Source: Spirochaetales bacterium (GTDB lineage: Bacteria > Spirochaetota > Spirochaetia > Sphaerochaetales > Sphaerochaetaceae). From it: a DNA stretch of 6,472 nt. The notes below the pieces were generated by a model, which was not told the origin of the DNA, made no database searches, and was given only the letters and a program-made list of their open reading frames with translations. Position 1 is the stretch's first letter; every line of letters starts with the position of its first letter. Position numbers and translations under genes: made by a program. Location of the stretch: assembly GCA_017475725.1 (NCBI GenBank), contig JAFVFA010000209.1, forward strand, positions 1 through 6,472. Direction: 5' to 3'. This document shows positions 1 to 6,006 of this stretch, piece by piece.

Positions 1-1
1 C

Positions 2-691
2 ACGCTCAAGAAGAACAACCTGACTGTGATCGGAGACATAGGCTGCTACACACTCGGGGCTACAGCGCCTCTGAAGGCCACTGACACCACCCTGTGCATG
101 GGTGCCTCCGTCTCTGGTCTGCACGGCTTCAACAAGGCAGGCGCCGCCGGAAAGGCAGGAAAGACCATTGCGGTCATAGGAGACTCCACCTTCATCCACA
201 GCGGAGTAACCGGACTCATCAACATAGCCTACAACGAGAGCGCATCCACTGTGGTGATCATGGACAACTCCACCACCGGCATGACGGGGCATCAGCAGAA
301 CCCGACCACTGGCTTCAATCTGAAAGGCGATCCATGCACGAAAATCGATCTGGAGTCCCTCTGCAGAGCAGTCGGAATCAGGCGAGTCCGTGTTGTGGAC
401 CCATACAACCTCGAGGAGTGCGACAAGGCAGTCAAGGAGGAGGTGAACTGCGGAGAGCCGTCGGTCATCATCTCCAGACGCCCGTGCGCACTGCTCAAGA
501 CGGTCAGGCATCCGGGCCCCATCAGCGTCAACAGCTCCAAGTGCATCGGGTGCAAGGCCTGCATGAGAATCGGGTGTCCTGCGATAAGCATTGTGGACAG
601 GAAGGCCGTGATAGACGCCACACAGTGCGTCGGCTGCAGGGTCTGCACACAGCTCTGCAGACAGAACGCGATCGGCGACAAGGAGGCTTGA
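2..691 (+). CDS. iorA: Indolepyruvate:ferredoxin oxidoreductase, alpha subunit (C-terminal part, cut by window start)
   Basis: This is the last 229 residues of the large subunit of the oxygen-sensitive enzyme that oxidatively decarboxylates aryl-pyruvates (indolepyruvate, phenylpyruvate, hydroxyphenylpyruvate) to aryl-acetyl-CoA and passes the electrons to ferredoxin. The open frame runs through the window edge, so the start is not visible; full-length relatives are around 600 residues. Visible parts are the thiamine-diphosphate domain (GDIGCYTLG, then GDSTFIHSG and IMDNSTTGMTGH, which match the GD...N cofactor and metal motif) and a C-terminal two-cluster ferredoxin domain. The first cluster motif is CIGCKACMRIGCP (C-x2-C-x2-C-x4-CP) and the second is CVGCRVCTQLCR (C-x2-C-x2-C-x3-C), in which the usual proline after the last cysteine is arginine. 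The gene is followed after 1 nt by iorB, whose ribosome site lies inside its last codons. The family assignment is firm; substrate preference is inferred from the family. Confidence 0.95.
   Translation, partial: TLKKNNLTVIGDIGCYTLGATAPLKATDTTLCMGASVSGLHGFNKAGAAGKAGKTIAVIGDSTFIHSGVTGLINIAYNESASTVVIMDNSTTGMTGHQQNPTTGFNLKGDPCTKIDLESLCRAVGIRRVRVVDPYNLEECDKAVKEEVNCGEPSVIISRRPCALLKTVRHPGPISVNSSKCIGCKACMRIGCPAISIVDRKAVIDATQCVGCRVCTQLCRQNAIGDKEA
680..686 (+). promoter_or_regulatory. Ribosome binding site of iorB
   Basis: AAGGAGG, a full Shine-Dalgarno match, lies 6 nt before the ATG at 693 and inside the end of iorA. It fixes the iorB start and suggests the two subunits are made together. Confidence 0.85.
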
Positions 692-692
692 G

Positions 693-1271
693 ATGACAGG
701 TAACATTATGGTCGTCGGAGTCGGCGGACAGGGAACGCTGCTTGCCAGCAAACTCCTGGGAAAGCTCTTTCTTGAGAAGGGCTATGACGTGAAGGTCAGT
801 GAGGTGCACGGCATGAGCCAGAGAGGCGGAAGCGTTGTGACCTACGTGCGCTATGGCGAGAAGGTCTACTCCCCCGTCATAGACAAGGGTCAGGCGGACT
901 GCATCATATCGTTCGAGATCCTTGAAGCCGCACGCTATGTGGAGTATCTGAAGAAGGGCGGCACGCTGATCACCAACACACAGCAGATCAACCCGATGCC
1001 GGTGATAACAGGGGATGCATCCTATCCGGAGAACCTTGCGGACAAGCTCAGCAAGCTTGACATCAGGTTCGAAGGCTTCGATGCCTTGTCAATCGCCAAG
1101 CAGGCCGGTTCCACAAAGGCTGTGAACCTGGCCCTTCTCGGTGCACTTTCCAACCATTTCGACTTCACTGAGAAGCAGTGGCTCGATACAATCAGGACAA
1201 GCGTCCCCGAGAAGTTCGTGGACATGAACATAAAGGCCTTCCAACTTGGAAGGGCGGAGGTGGCAAAATGA
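693..1271 (+). CDS. iorB: Indolepyruvate:ferredoxin oxidoreductase, beta subunit
   Basis: This 192-residue protein is the small subunit of the IorAB complex and corresponds to the gamma domain of pyruvate:ferredoxin oxidoreductases. The N-terminus carries the glycine-rich motif GVGGQG (residues 9-14), followed by SEVHGMSQRGGSV (residues 36-48), the usual signature of this domain. Length is normal for the family (about 190-200 residues). The start is fixed by an AAGGAGG site 6 nt upstream, and the stop overlaps the next gene's ATG in an ATGA junction (1268-1271). The protein is cytoplasmic and has no clusters of its own; the iron-sulfur and thiamine sites are in the alpha subunit upstream. The directly following aminotransferase supports a role in amino acid fermentation rather than, for example, phenylacetate assimilation, though the enzyme can run either way. 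Confidence 0.94.
   Translation: MTGNIMVVGVGGQGTLLASKLLGKLFLEKGYDVKVSEVHGMSQRGGSVVTYVRYGEKVYSPVIDKGQADCIISFEILEAARYVEYLKKGGTLITNTQQINPMPVITGDASYPENLADKLSKLDIRFEGFDALSIAKQAGSTKAVNLALLGALSNHFDFTEKQWLDTIRTSVPEKFVDMNIKAFQLGRAEVAK
1256..1261 (+). promoter_or_regulatory. Ribosome binding site of the aminotransferase
   Basis: GGAGGT lies 6 nt before the ATG at 1268. It decides that start over the longer in-frame reading that begins at 1178 inside iorB. Confidence 0.8.
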
Positions 1272-2437
1272 AGGAGATGAGCAGAAGGAACCAGTACTTC
1301 ACAGAATCGGTCATAAGAAGGATGACAAGGATTGCAATTGCCCACAATGCAATCAACCTTGCCCAGGGTTTCCCTGACTTTGACCCGCCGAAGGCCATGA
1401 CGGACAGGCTTAAGGAAGTCTGTGACGCAGGTCCTCACCAGTATCCGATCACAATGGGGGCGCCGAACTTCAGGAAGGCCCTTGCCAGAAAGGCAGGCCA
1501 TTTCATGGGCAGGATCCTCAACCCTGAGACCGACATGGTCGTGACCATCGGGTCAACAGAGGCGATGGTGGACACCCTCTTCGCCCTGACGAACCCAGGT
1601 GACAAGATAATAATGTTCTCACCCTATTTCGAGAACTACCATGCACAGGCCATCATGGCAGACTGCGAGTCCATCTTCGTCCCGCTGGTACCGCCGCAGT
1701 TCAACTTCGACCCTGCAGTCCTGGAGGATGCATTCAGGCAGCCAGGCGTAAAGGCCATCCTGATCTGCAATCCGTCAAACCCAAGCGGAAAGGTCTTCAC
1801 AAGACAGGAGCTGGAGTTCATAGCAGGTCTCTGCATCAAATATGACGTCTATGCGATCATGGACGAGGTCTATGAGCACATAGTCTACGATGACAACAAG
1901 CACATCTACATGAACAGCCTTCCAGGCATGTGGGAGAGGACAGTGAGCTGCTCAAGCCTTTCGAAGACCTATTCGGTCACAGGCTGGAGACTTGGCTACG
2001 CAATAGCCCCTGAGCCCATCATGCAGAGGATCAAGCAGTACCACGACTTCAATGCAGTCGGATGCCCATCACCTCTGATGGAGGCCGCCGTGGTCGGACT
2101 GGAGTTCCCTGACAGCTACTATCAGGAGTTCGGAGCCCACTACGCCCACATGAAGGAAATATTCACCAGCGGACTCAGGGACATAGGGATCCCGTTCACG
2201 AACCCGCAGGGCACATACTTTGTCCTGGCAGACATTGGCCCGTACCTCAAGAAAGGCCAGACTGATGTCCAGTTCTGTGAGGAGATGACCGAGAAAGTAG
2301 GTGTCTCTGCCGTACCTGGGACATCGTTCTTCAGAGAGGATGTTCAGAACATCATAAGGCTCCACTTCGCCAAGAAGGACGAGACCCTCTATGAGGCGCT
2401 TAACAGGTTGGCAGACATAAAGAAGAAGATGTGCTGA
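1268..2437 (+). CDS. PLP-dependent class I/II aminotransferase, likely aromatic amino acid type
   Basis: This 389-residue fold-type I aminotransferase moves an amino group between an amino acid and a 2-oxoacid. Visible motifs are AQGFPDF (residues 32-38), typical of the kynurenine/methionine/aromatic aminotransferase subgroup, NPSNPSGK (168-175, cofactor-binding Asn171), the Asp199-Glu-Val-Tyr202 cofactor contacts, SLSKTYSVTGWR (230-241) with the Schiff-base lysine at 233, and Arg364 in IIRLHFAK, which should hold the substrate carboxylate. The frame is open upstream to 1178, but the ATG at 1268 has a good ribosome site and shares the ATGA with the iorB stop, so translation is probably coupled. 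An aminotransferase coupled to IorAB would supply its 2-oxoacid substrate, which favours aromatic amino acids; this is inference, and methionine, glutamine or aspartate activity cannot be excluded. All 18 arginine codons are AGA or AGG. Confidence 0.92.
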   Translation: MKEMSRRNQYFTESVIRRMTRIAIAHNAINLAQGFPDFDPPKAMTDRLKEVCDAGPHQYPITMGAPNFRKALARKAGHFMGRILNPETDMVVTIGSTEAMVDTLFALTNPGDKIIMFSPYFENYHAQAIMADCESIFVPLVPPQFNFDPAVLEDAFRQPGVKAILICNPSNPSGKVFTRQELEFIAGLCIKYDVYAIMDEVYEHIVYDDNKHIYMNSLPGMWERTVSCSSLSKTYSVTGWRLGYAIAPEPIMQRIKQYHDFNAVGCPSPLMEAAVVGLEFPDSYYQEFGAHYAHMKEIFTSGLRDIGIPFTNPQGTYFVLADIGPYLKKGQTDVQFCEEMTEKVGVSAVPGTSFFREDVQNIIRLHFAKKDETLYEALNRLADIKKKMC

Positions 2438-2442
2438 ACTGA

Positions 2443-3168
2443 ATGACGTATCTGTACCTGGCGCTAACAGTATTCGGGGCCTCGTTTCTGCAATCGATAA
2501 TAGGATTCGGCTTTCCCGTGCTCGCGGTGCCTGTACTGTCTCTCTTCTTCCCTTACAGCAAGGTTCTTGCAATGGTGCTGGCGATATCCTTCGTCAGCAC
2601 CTTCTATCTTTCAGTCAAATACAGGAAAAGCACCAACTGGAAGGTCATGATTCCGATCCTTGTGCCATGCTTCATAAGCGGTGCCGTGGCCACCTATTTC
2701 TCCTTCAGCATAAGCTCCGATGCAATGTTCATCCTGCTTGGTCTTCTGCTTGTGGGCATTGCGCTTTTCAGCCTGTTCTTCGCCGATAGGATCAGAATCA
2801 GACCCACCCCGTTGAACGGGGCCATCGTCGGCATCATCTGCGGACTCAGCAACGGTCTCTTCTCCATTGTGGGACCACCGGCCGCCCTCTACATGATCCC
2901 TGCAACAAGCAGCAAGGAGGAGTACCTTGGAACCGGGCAGACCTGCTTCACGATCTGCAACGTGGCAAGCCTGTCCATAAGGCTCATGAGAGGTGCAATA
3001 GAAGGACCTGACATGAAATATCTGGCCCTTGGCTGGTTCTGCATGCTTGCCGGTGCCATGGTTGGGCAGATCGGATTCAGGCGTCTGAACGCCAAGGTCT
3101 TCAACAGGATCGTCTACATCTTCGTAGGTCTCAATGGCCTCTGGATCTTCATCAGCCATGTAATATGA
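2443..3168 (+). CDS. TSUP (TauE/SafE) family membrane transporter
   Basis: This 241-residue very hydrophobic protein has about seven to eight predicted membrane segments (roughly residues 4-22, 24-37, 40-58, 68-86, 95-113, 126-151, 192-212 and 221-239). It shows the duplicated TSUP pattern: GFGFPVLAVPVL near the N-terminus (21-32) and GLSNGLFSIVGPPAALY (134-150) in the second half. Family members export or import sulfite, sulfoacetate and other small organic or sulfur-containing anions; the substrate here cannot be read from the sequence. An in-frame TGA at 2440-2442 makes the ATG at 2443 the earliest possible start. It lies 5 nt after the aminotransferase stop and has no clear Shine-Dalgarno of its own, so it probably depends on ribosomes arriving from upstream. 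It ends the operon, 11 nt before a terminator. The context suggests an acidic product or sulfur compound of amino acid breakdown. Confidence 0.88.
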   Translation: MTYLYLALTVFGASFLQSIIGFGFPVLAVPVLSLFFPYSKVLAMVLAISFVSTFYLSVKYRKSTNWKVMIPILVPCFISGAVATYFSFSISSDAMFILLGLLLVGIALFSLFFADRIRIRPTPLNGAIVGIICGLSNGLFSIVGPPAALYMIPATSSKEEYLGTGQTCFTICNVASLSIRLMRGAIEGPDMKYLALGWFCMLAGAMVGQIGFRRLNAKVFNRIVYIFVGLNGLWIFISHVI

Positions 3169-3179
3169 CAGCATAGATG

Positions 3180-3211
3180 AAAAACCGGGCGCCATTAGGT
3201 TCCCGATTTTT
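3180..3211. terminator. Bidirectional terminator between convergent operons
   Basis: The stem pairs A-run 3180-3184 with T-run 3207-3211 and CGGG (3186-3189) with CCCG (3202-3205), with one C-A mismatch between them. An inner CC-ATTA-GG (3192-3199) can close the loop. T-runs stand at the 3' side on both strands, so the hairpin can serve the + strand transporter (stop at 3168) and the - strand DUF4956 gene (stop at 3231). Confidence 0.8.
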
Positions 3212-3230
3212 TGTGCTTATCCCCATTTGG

Positions 3231-3890
3231 TCAGATCTGGTCCTTCTCCGCAATTCTGCAGCAGCTTACGCTGAGGTTCCCGTTTCTGGCCCTGATCTCG
3301 TCAAGGAAGGCCTTAGGAACGACTTCACCTGCAAGCTCGATATCATATCTGAGCTCATAGAGGGTACCCAGGTTCACAGTCTTGACGTCCGTGAGCTTGT
3401 AGCCTTTTGTGTACTTTCCCAGAAGGTCATCGAACAGTCCGTCATAGTCCATGTCCTCAGGGATCTGGATCTTGAGCTTCCTGCTTGCATTCTCCTTGCC
3501 GAAGCCCAGAAGCGTGACAGCAAGCACCACCGCCGCAACGATTGCAAGGAAGATGCAGGCTGCAACGACATAGCCCATTCCTGTTGCAAGTCCTATTGCC
3601 ATTGCAATGAAAATGGCAGCGATGTCACGTCCCTTGCCAGCCGCGGACCTGAACCTAACAAGGCCGAAGGCTCCAGCTATTGCAACTCCGGTTCCGATGT
3701 TGCCGTTGACAAGCATTATCACAAGCTGGACCGCTATAGGGAGCAGCGCCAATGTGAGCGTGAAGCTTGATGTGCTTCTGTTCCTGAATGAGAACACCGC
3801 TGCGGTAAGGAGCCCCAGGATGACCGAGACTGCTGAGCAGATGAAGAAACCTGATACTGTCAGACTTGAGCCGATAATTGAATTGAACAT
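3231..3890 (-). CDS. DUF4956 family membrane protein, partner of the VTC-type polymerase
   Basis: This 219-residue protein has an N-terminal half with about four hydrophobic segments (roughly 11-33, 43-61, 88-104 and 105-129) and a soluble C-terminal domain (about 137-219). Between segments two and three is GAFGLVRFRSAAGKGRDI (73-90), the basic signature loop I associate with DUF4956. The C-terminal part, ending in LDEIRARNGNLSVSCCRI, has the look of the small ferredoxin-like domain found at the end of MgtC-type membrane proteins; this is my reading and not a search result. The ATG at 3890 has GAGGGG (3898-3903) 7 nt upstream, and the gene overlaps the end of the polymerase gene by 31 nt. Proteins of this family often sit beside VTC-domain proteins, which suggests a membrane channel or anchor for polyphosphate, comparable to Vtc1 in yeast (inference). 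Biochemical function is unknown. Confidence 0.85.
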   Translation of the reverse strand: MFNSIIGSSLTVSGFFICSAVSVILGLLTAAVFSFRNRSTSSFTLTLALLPIAVQLVIMLVNGNIGTGVAIAGAFGLVRFRSAAGKGRDIAAIFIAMAIGLATGMGYVVAACIFLAIVAAVVLAVTLLGFGKENASRKLKIQIPEDMDYDGLFDDLLGKYTKGYKLTDVKTVNLGTLYELRYDIELAGEVVPKAFLDEIRARNGNLSVSCCRIAEKDQI

Positions 3891-4597
3891 CTTCTTTCCC
3901 CTCTAATGATATCTGTTTTGTAGACCGTCCCGTACTTCGAGAACGAATAGGGTCTGATCTTGAACTCGCTGAGCATCTGTGCAACCCACAACGGCATTGC
4001 CAGCGGATTCTTTATCTCCATAAGCACACCGACCAGAGGAATCCGGTTGGCAGCCTGCTTCTCATCGAATGAGAAGTCAGCTGTCTGGTATCTTATGTTG
4101 CTGTCGAACGTGATTCTCAGCTCACCTCCGTCAGCCGCCGCATATGCTTCCCTGTCATAGGACAGGAAGGTTCTGTTTGCTATGGGATGGCGCTTCAGGA
4201 AGAAGTCGAACTCCGATGTCTCAAGCTCCGTCAGGTGGGCTGGCCTCTTGCCTGAGAAGACATAGAACATCGCGTCTATGAACGTCATTCCCACCCTTCT
4301 CTTGTAGACGATCCCGTCATACTTCTTCTTGATCTCAAGGAAGACATGGTCGTTTGTGTTCCTGTTCCAATCCCCGTATGCACGCAGGCGAAGCTTCTCC
4401 TTGTAATCCGCTCCGTCCACTGAGGTCCGGATCAGGTCATAGTCCTCTGTGTCGAAGTAGATGTTCTTGATGGAGTACTTGGCATGGGCATCAGGGACCA
4501 TCTTCCCCTGGATCGCCTCCAGGACCTGCCTGTACTGCGTCTCAGAAAGCAGATACTTCTTCTCGTAGCGCTGGAATAAGAGTTTTGCCTGTTCCAT
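3860..4597 (-). CDS. VTC-domain (triphosphate-tunnel) polyphosphate polymerase-like protein
   Basis: This 245-residue soluble protein is related to the catalytic domain of the eukaryotic vacuolar transporter chaperone (Vtc4), which makes polyphosphate from ATP inside a beta-barrel tunnel. The tunnel residues appear in order: RYEKKY (10-15), YFDT (47-50), KLRLR (68-72), EIKKK (88-92), KRR (99-101), RITFD (161-165), MEIK (193-196) and SKYG (220-223). Together these give the alternating acidic and basic side chains expected of a metal and phosphate site. It lacks the SPX domain and membrane helices of yeast Vtc4, as usual for prokaryotic members. The ATG at 4597 is chosen because GGAGGA (4605-4610) lies 7 nt upstream; the frame stays open to 4750, but that extension runs into the malic enzyme terminator. 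The overlapping DUF4956 gene probably supplies the membrane part. Activity as a polymerase, rather than another tunnel-enzyme activity, is inferred. Confidence 0.9.
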   Translation of the reverse strand: MEQAKLLFQRYEKKYLLSETQYRQVLEAIQGKMVPDAHAKYSIKNIYFDTEDYDLIRTSVDGADYKEKLRLRAYGDWNRNTNDHVFLEIKKKYDGIVYKRRVGMTFIDAMFYVFSGKRPAHLTELETSEFDFFLKRHPIANRTFLSYDREAYAAADGGELRITFDSNIRYQTADFSFDEKQAANRIPLVGVLMEIKNPLAMPLWVAQMLSEFKIRPYSFSKYGTVYKTDIIRGERRCSIQLSAQV

Positions 4598-4604
4598 GGT
4601 GTTG

Positions 4605-4610
4605 TCCTCC
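4605..4610 (-). promoter_or_regulatory. Ribosome binding site of the VTC-domain gene
   Basis: GGAGGA on the - strand lies 7 nt before the ATG at 4597. It decides this start over upstream in-frame ATGs. Confidence 0.8.
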
Positions 4611-4628
4611 GTGTCTCTTGATGTCTGC

Positions 4629-4634
4629 ATGATA
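4629..4634 (-). promoter_or_regulatory. Possible -10 box for the VTC/DUF4956 operon
   Basis: TATCAT on the - strand, 31 nt before the VTC start, is the same hexamer as the predicted malic enzyme -10. No convincing -35 lies at the right distance, so this is tentative. A promoter is needed somewhere in 4598-4726 because a terminator stands just upstream. Confidence 0.3.
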
Positions 4635-4690
4635 CAGAGGAGCGATGGAAAAATGTTCGTTTTCAGGCCATTCCACAAAATTCTCCATTC

Positions 4691-4710
4691 TGTGAAGATG
4701 TGTGAAGATG
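4691..4710. repeat. Perfect tandem 10-bp direct repeat
   Basis: TGTGAAGATG occurs twice in direct succession, about 95-115 bp upstream of the VTC start and between the malic enzyme terminator and the VTC gene. The spacing of one helical turn would allow two protein molecules to bind on the same face, but chance or slippage could also explain two copies. Confidence 0.6.
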
Positions 4711-4726
4711 AAGGCATTGCGAGGGC

Positions 4727-4761
4727 AAAAAAAAATGGCTGGGAGAGCAATCCCAGCCATT
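4727..4761 (-). terminator. Strong intrinsic terminator of the malic enzyme gene
   Basis: A perfect 11-bp inverted repeat (AATGGCTGGGA at 4734-4744 with its complement at 4751-4761) closes a 6-nt loop. Read on the - strand it is followed by nine T (4727-4735, the first two within the stem). It lies 18 nt after the malic enzyme stop and separates that gene from the VTC operon. Confidence 0.93.
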
Positions 4762-4779
4762 GAACGGATGCAAATGCAA

Positions 4780-5952
4780 TCAGATCCTTGCGACTCCGGT
4801 CCTTCTGGCAGCCTCTGCGACAGCCTTGGAGACTGCAGGGCAGACTCTTGGGTCGAATGCCTTCGGGATGATGTAGTCCGCTGACAGCTCATCGTCGCTG
4901 ACCAGATTTGCAAGGGCCTCTGCTGCGGCCATCTTCATCTCCTCGTTGATGTCCGAGGCTCTGACGTCAAATGTTCCTCTGAAGATTCCAGGGAATGCCA
5001 GGACGTTGTTGATCTGGTTCGGATAGTCGCTTCTTCCGGATGCGCAGATCTTTGCTCCACCGGCCTTGGCCTCCTCCGGGAAGATCTCCGGTGTCGGGTT
5101 TGCACATGCGAAGATGATTGCGTCCTTGTTCATTGTGCTGACCATCTCCTTGGTCACTGCGCCAGGGGCTGAGACACCGATGAAGACATCTGTGCCGACC
5201 ATGATGTCAGCCAGGGAACCCTTTCTGCAATCGAGGTTGGTCTTCTCAGCCATCTCCTCCTTGATCCAGTTGAGGCCCTCTCTGCCCTTGTAGATGGCAC
5301 CCTTGCGGTCGCACATCGTGATGTTCTTGTATCCTGCGGAAAGGAGGAGCTTGACGATGGCAACAGCGGCTGCACCTGCTCCGGAGACGACCACCTTGAC
5401 CTCTTCCTTTGTCTTCTTGACAACCTTAAGTGCGTTTGTGAGGCCGGCAAGTGTGATGACTGCTGTACCGTGCTGGTCATCGTGGAAGATTGGGATGTCA
5501 CACTTCTCCTTGAGCTTGCGCTCGATCTCGAAGCATCTTGGTGCTGAGATGTCCTCAAGGTTGACTCCTCCAAGTGAACCGGAGATGTTGTAGACTGTCT
5601 GGACGAACTCATCGACATCCTTCGTCTTCACGCAGATCGGGAATGCATCGACGTTTCCGAATGCCTTGAACAGAACGCACTTTCCCTCCATGACAGGCAT
5701 TCCTGCCTCTGGTCCGATGTCACCGAGTCCGAGGACTGCAGATCCGTCTGTGATGACAGCGCACATGTTCCATCTTATTGTGAGCTCATAGCTCTTGTTG
5801 ATGTCCTTCTGGATCTCAAGGCATGGCTGTGCGACGCCGGGTGTGTATGCCAGGGAAAGGTCCTGTGAGTTGTTCACTGGGACAGTGGTGACGATTTCGA
5901 TCTTGCCTTTCCATTCGGCATGCTTCTTCAATGATTCTTTTGCGTAATCCAT
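4780..5952 (-). CDS. NAD(P)-dependent malic enzyme (oxaloacetate-decarboxylating malate dehydrogenase)
   Basis: This 390-residue short-form bacterial malic enzyme converts malate to pyruvate, carbon dioxide and NAD(P)H. Motifs in order are AYTPGVA (35-41, catalytic Tyr36), GLGDIGPEAGMPVMEGK (75-91, catalytic Lys91), NLEDI (131-135) and FHDDQHGT (156-163), which together bind the divalent metal, the Rossmann motif GAGAAA (191-196), CANPTPEI (283-290) and the NQINN substrate loop (312-316). An acidic Asp215 at the end of the second strand favours NAD, but the following Arg-Lys leaves NADP possible. Length is normal for the form without a phosphotransacetylase domain. The ATG at 5952 has AGAGGT 6 nt upstream; two earlier in-frame ATGs (5967 and 5997) lack ribosome sites. 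The gene looks monocistronic, with its own promoter and terminator. Its role is probably malate fermentation or pyruvate and reductant supply. Confidence 0.95.
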   Translation of the reverse strand: MDYAKESLKKHAEWKGKIEIVTTVPVNNSQDLSLAYTPGVAQPCLEIQKDINKSYELTIRWNMCAVITDGSAVLGLGDIGPEAGMPVMEGKCVLFKAFGNVDAFPICVKTKDVDEFVQTVYNISGSLGGVNLEDISAPRCFEIERKLKEKCDIPIFHDDQHGTAVITLAGLTNALKVVKKTKEEVKVVVSGAGAAAVAIVKLLLSAGYKNITMCDRKGAIYKGREGLNWIKEEMAEKTNLDCRKGSLADIMVGTDVFIGVSAPGAVTKEMVSTMNKDAIIFACANPTPEIFPEEAKAGGAKICASGRSDYPNQINNVLAFPGIFRGTFDVRASDINEEMKMAAAEALANLVSDDELSADYIIPKAFDPRVCPAVSKAVAEAARRTGVARI

Positions 5953-5958
5953 ATGTCT

Positions 5959-5964
5959 ACCTCT
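5959..5964 (-). promoter_or_regulatory. Ribosome binding site of malic enzyme
   Basis: AGAGGT on the - strand lies 6 nt before the ATG at 5952 and selects this start over the in-frame ATGs at 5967 and 5997. Confidence 0.75.
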
Positions 5965-5993
5965 CATGTAAAGTGCGAATGTTAATTCTGCAC

Positions 5994-6006
5994 CCATATG
6001 ATATGG
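5994..6006. promoter_or_regulatory. Palindrome over the malic enzyme -10 box, possible operator
   Basis: CCATAT and ATATGG flank a single central G, a perfect 13-bp inverted repeat that covers the whole predicted -10 hexamer. A repressor bound here would block the promoter. No regulator gene is in the window, and AT-rich palindromes of this size can arise by chance. Confidence 0.4.

Noticed and set aside
1178..1267. Thirty-residue N-terminal extension of the aminotransferase
   Set aside because: It lies wholly inside iorB, lacks a ribosome site, and the ATG at 1268 has GGAGGT upstream and forms an ATGA junction.
2611..3195. Long - strand open frame opposite the transporter
   Set aside because: It is the antisense shadow of a well-supported TSUP protein, and its composition is unlike a folded protein.
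3177..3770. Long + strand open frame over the DUF4956 gene
   Set aside because: It is antisense to a clear membrane protein, starts in the terminator and shows no recognisable domain.
4691..4710. CRISPR-like array from the tandem repeat
   Set aside because: There are only two 10-bp copies with no spacer between them, so it is a simple tandem duplication.
4598..4750. N-terminal extension of the VTC-domain protein by 51 residues, or a separate small protein
   Set aside because: The extension begins inside the malic enzyme terminator hairpin, has no family resemblance, and the ATG at 4597 has a good ribosome site and begins just before the RYEKKY motif.
4598..4779. Riboswitch or small RNA gene in the 182-bp gap
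   Set aside because: Apart from the terminator hairpin and the tandem repeat, no conserved riboswitch pairing or tRNA-like fold was recognised.
5953..5997. Malic enzyme start at 5997 or 5967
   Set aside because: Neither ATG has a ribosome site. The first falls inside the predicted promoter palindrome, and the protein from 5952 aligns with the usual family N-terminus (MDYAKESLKKH).
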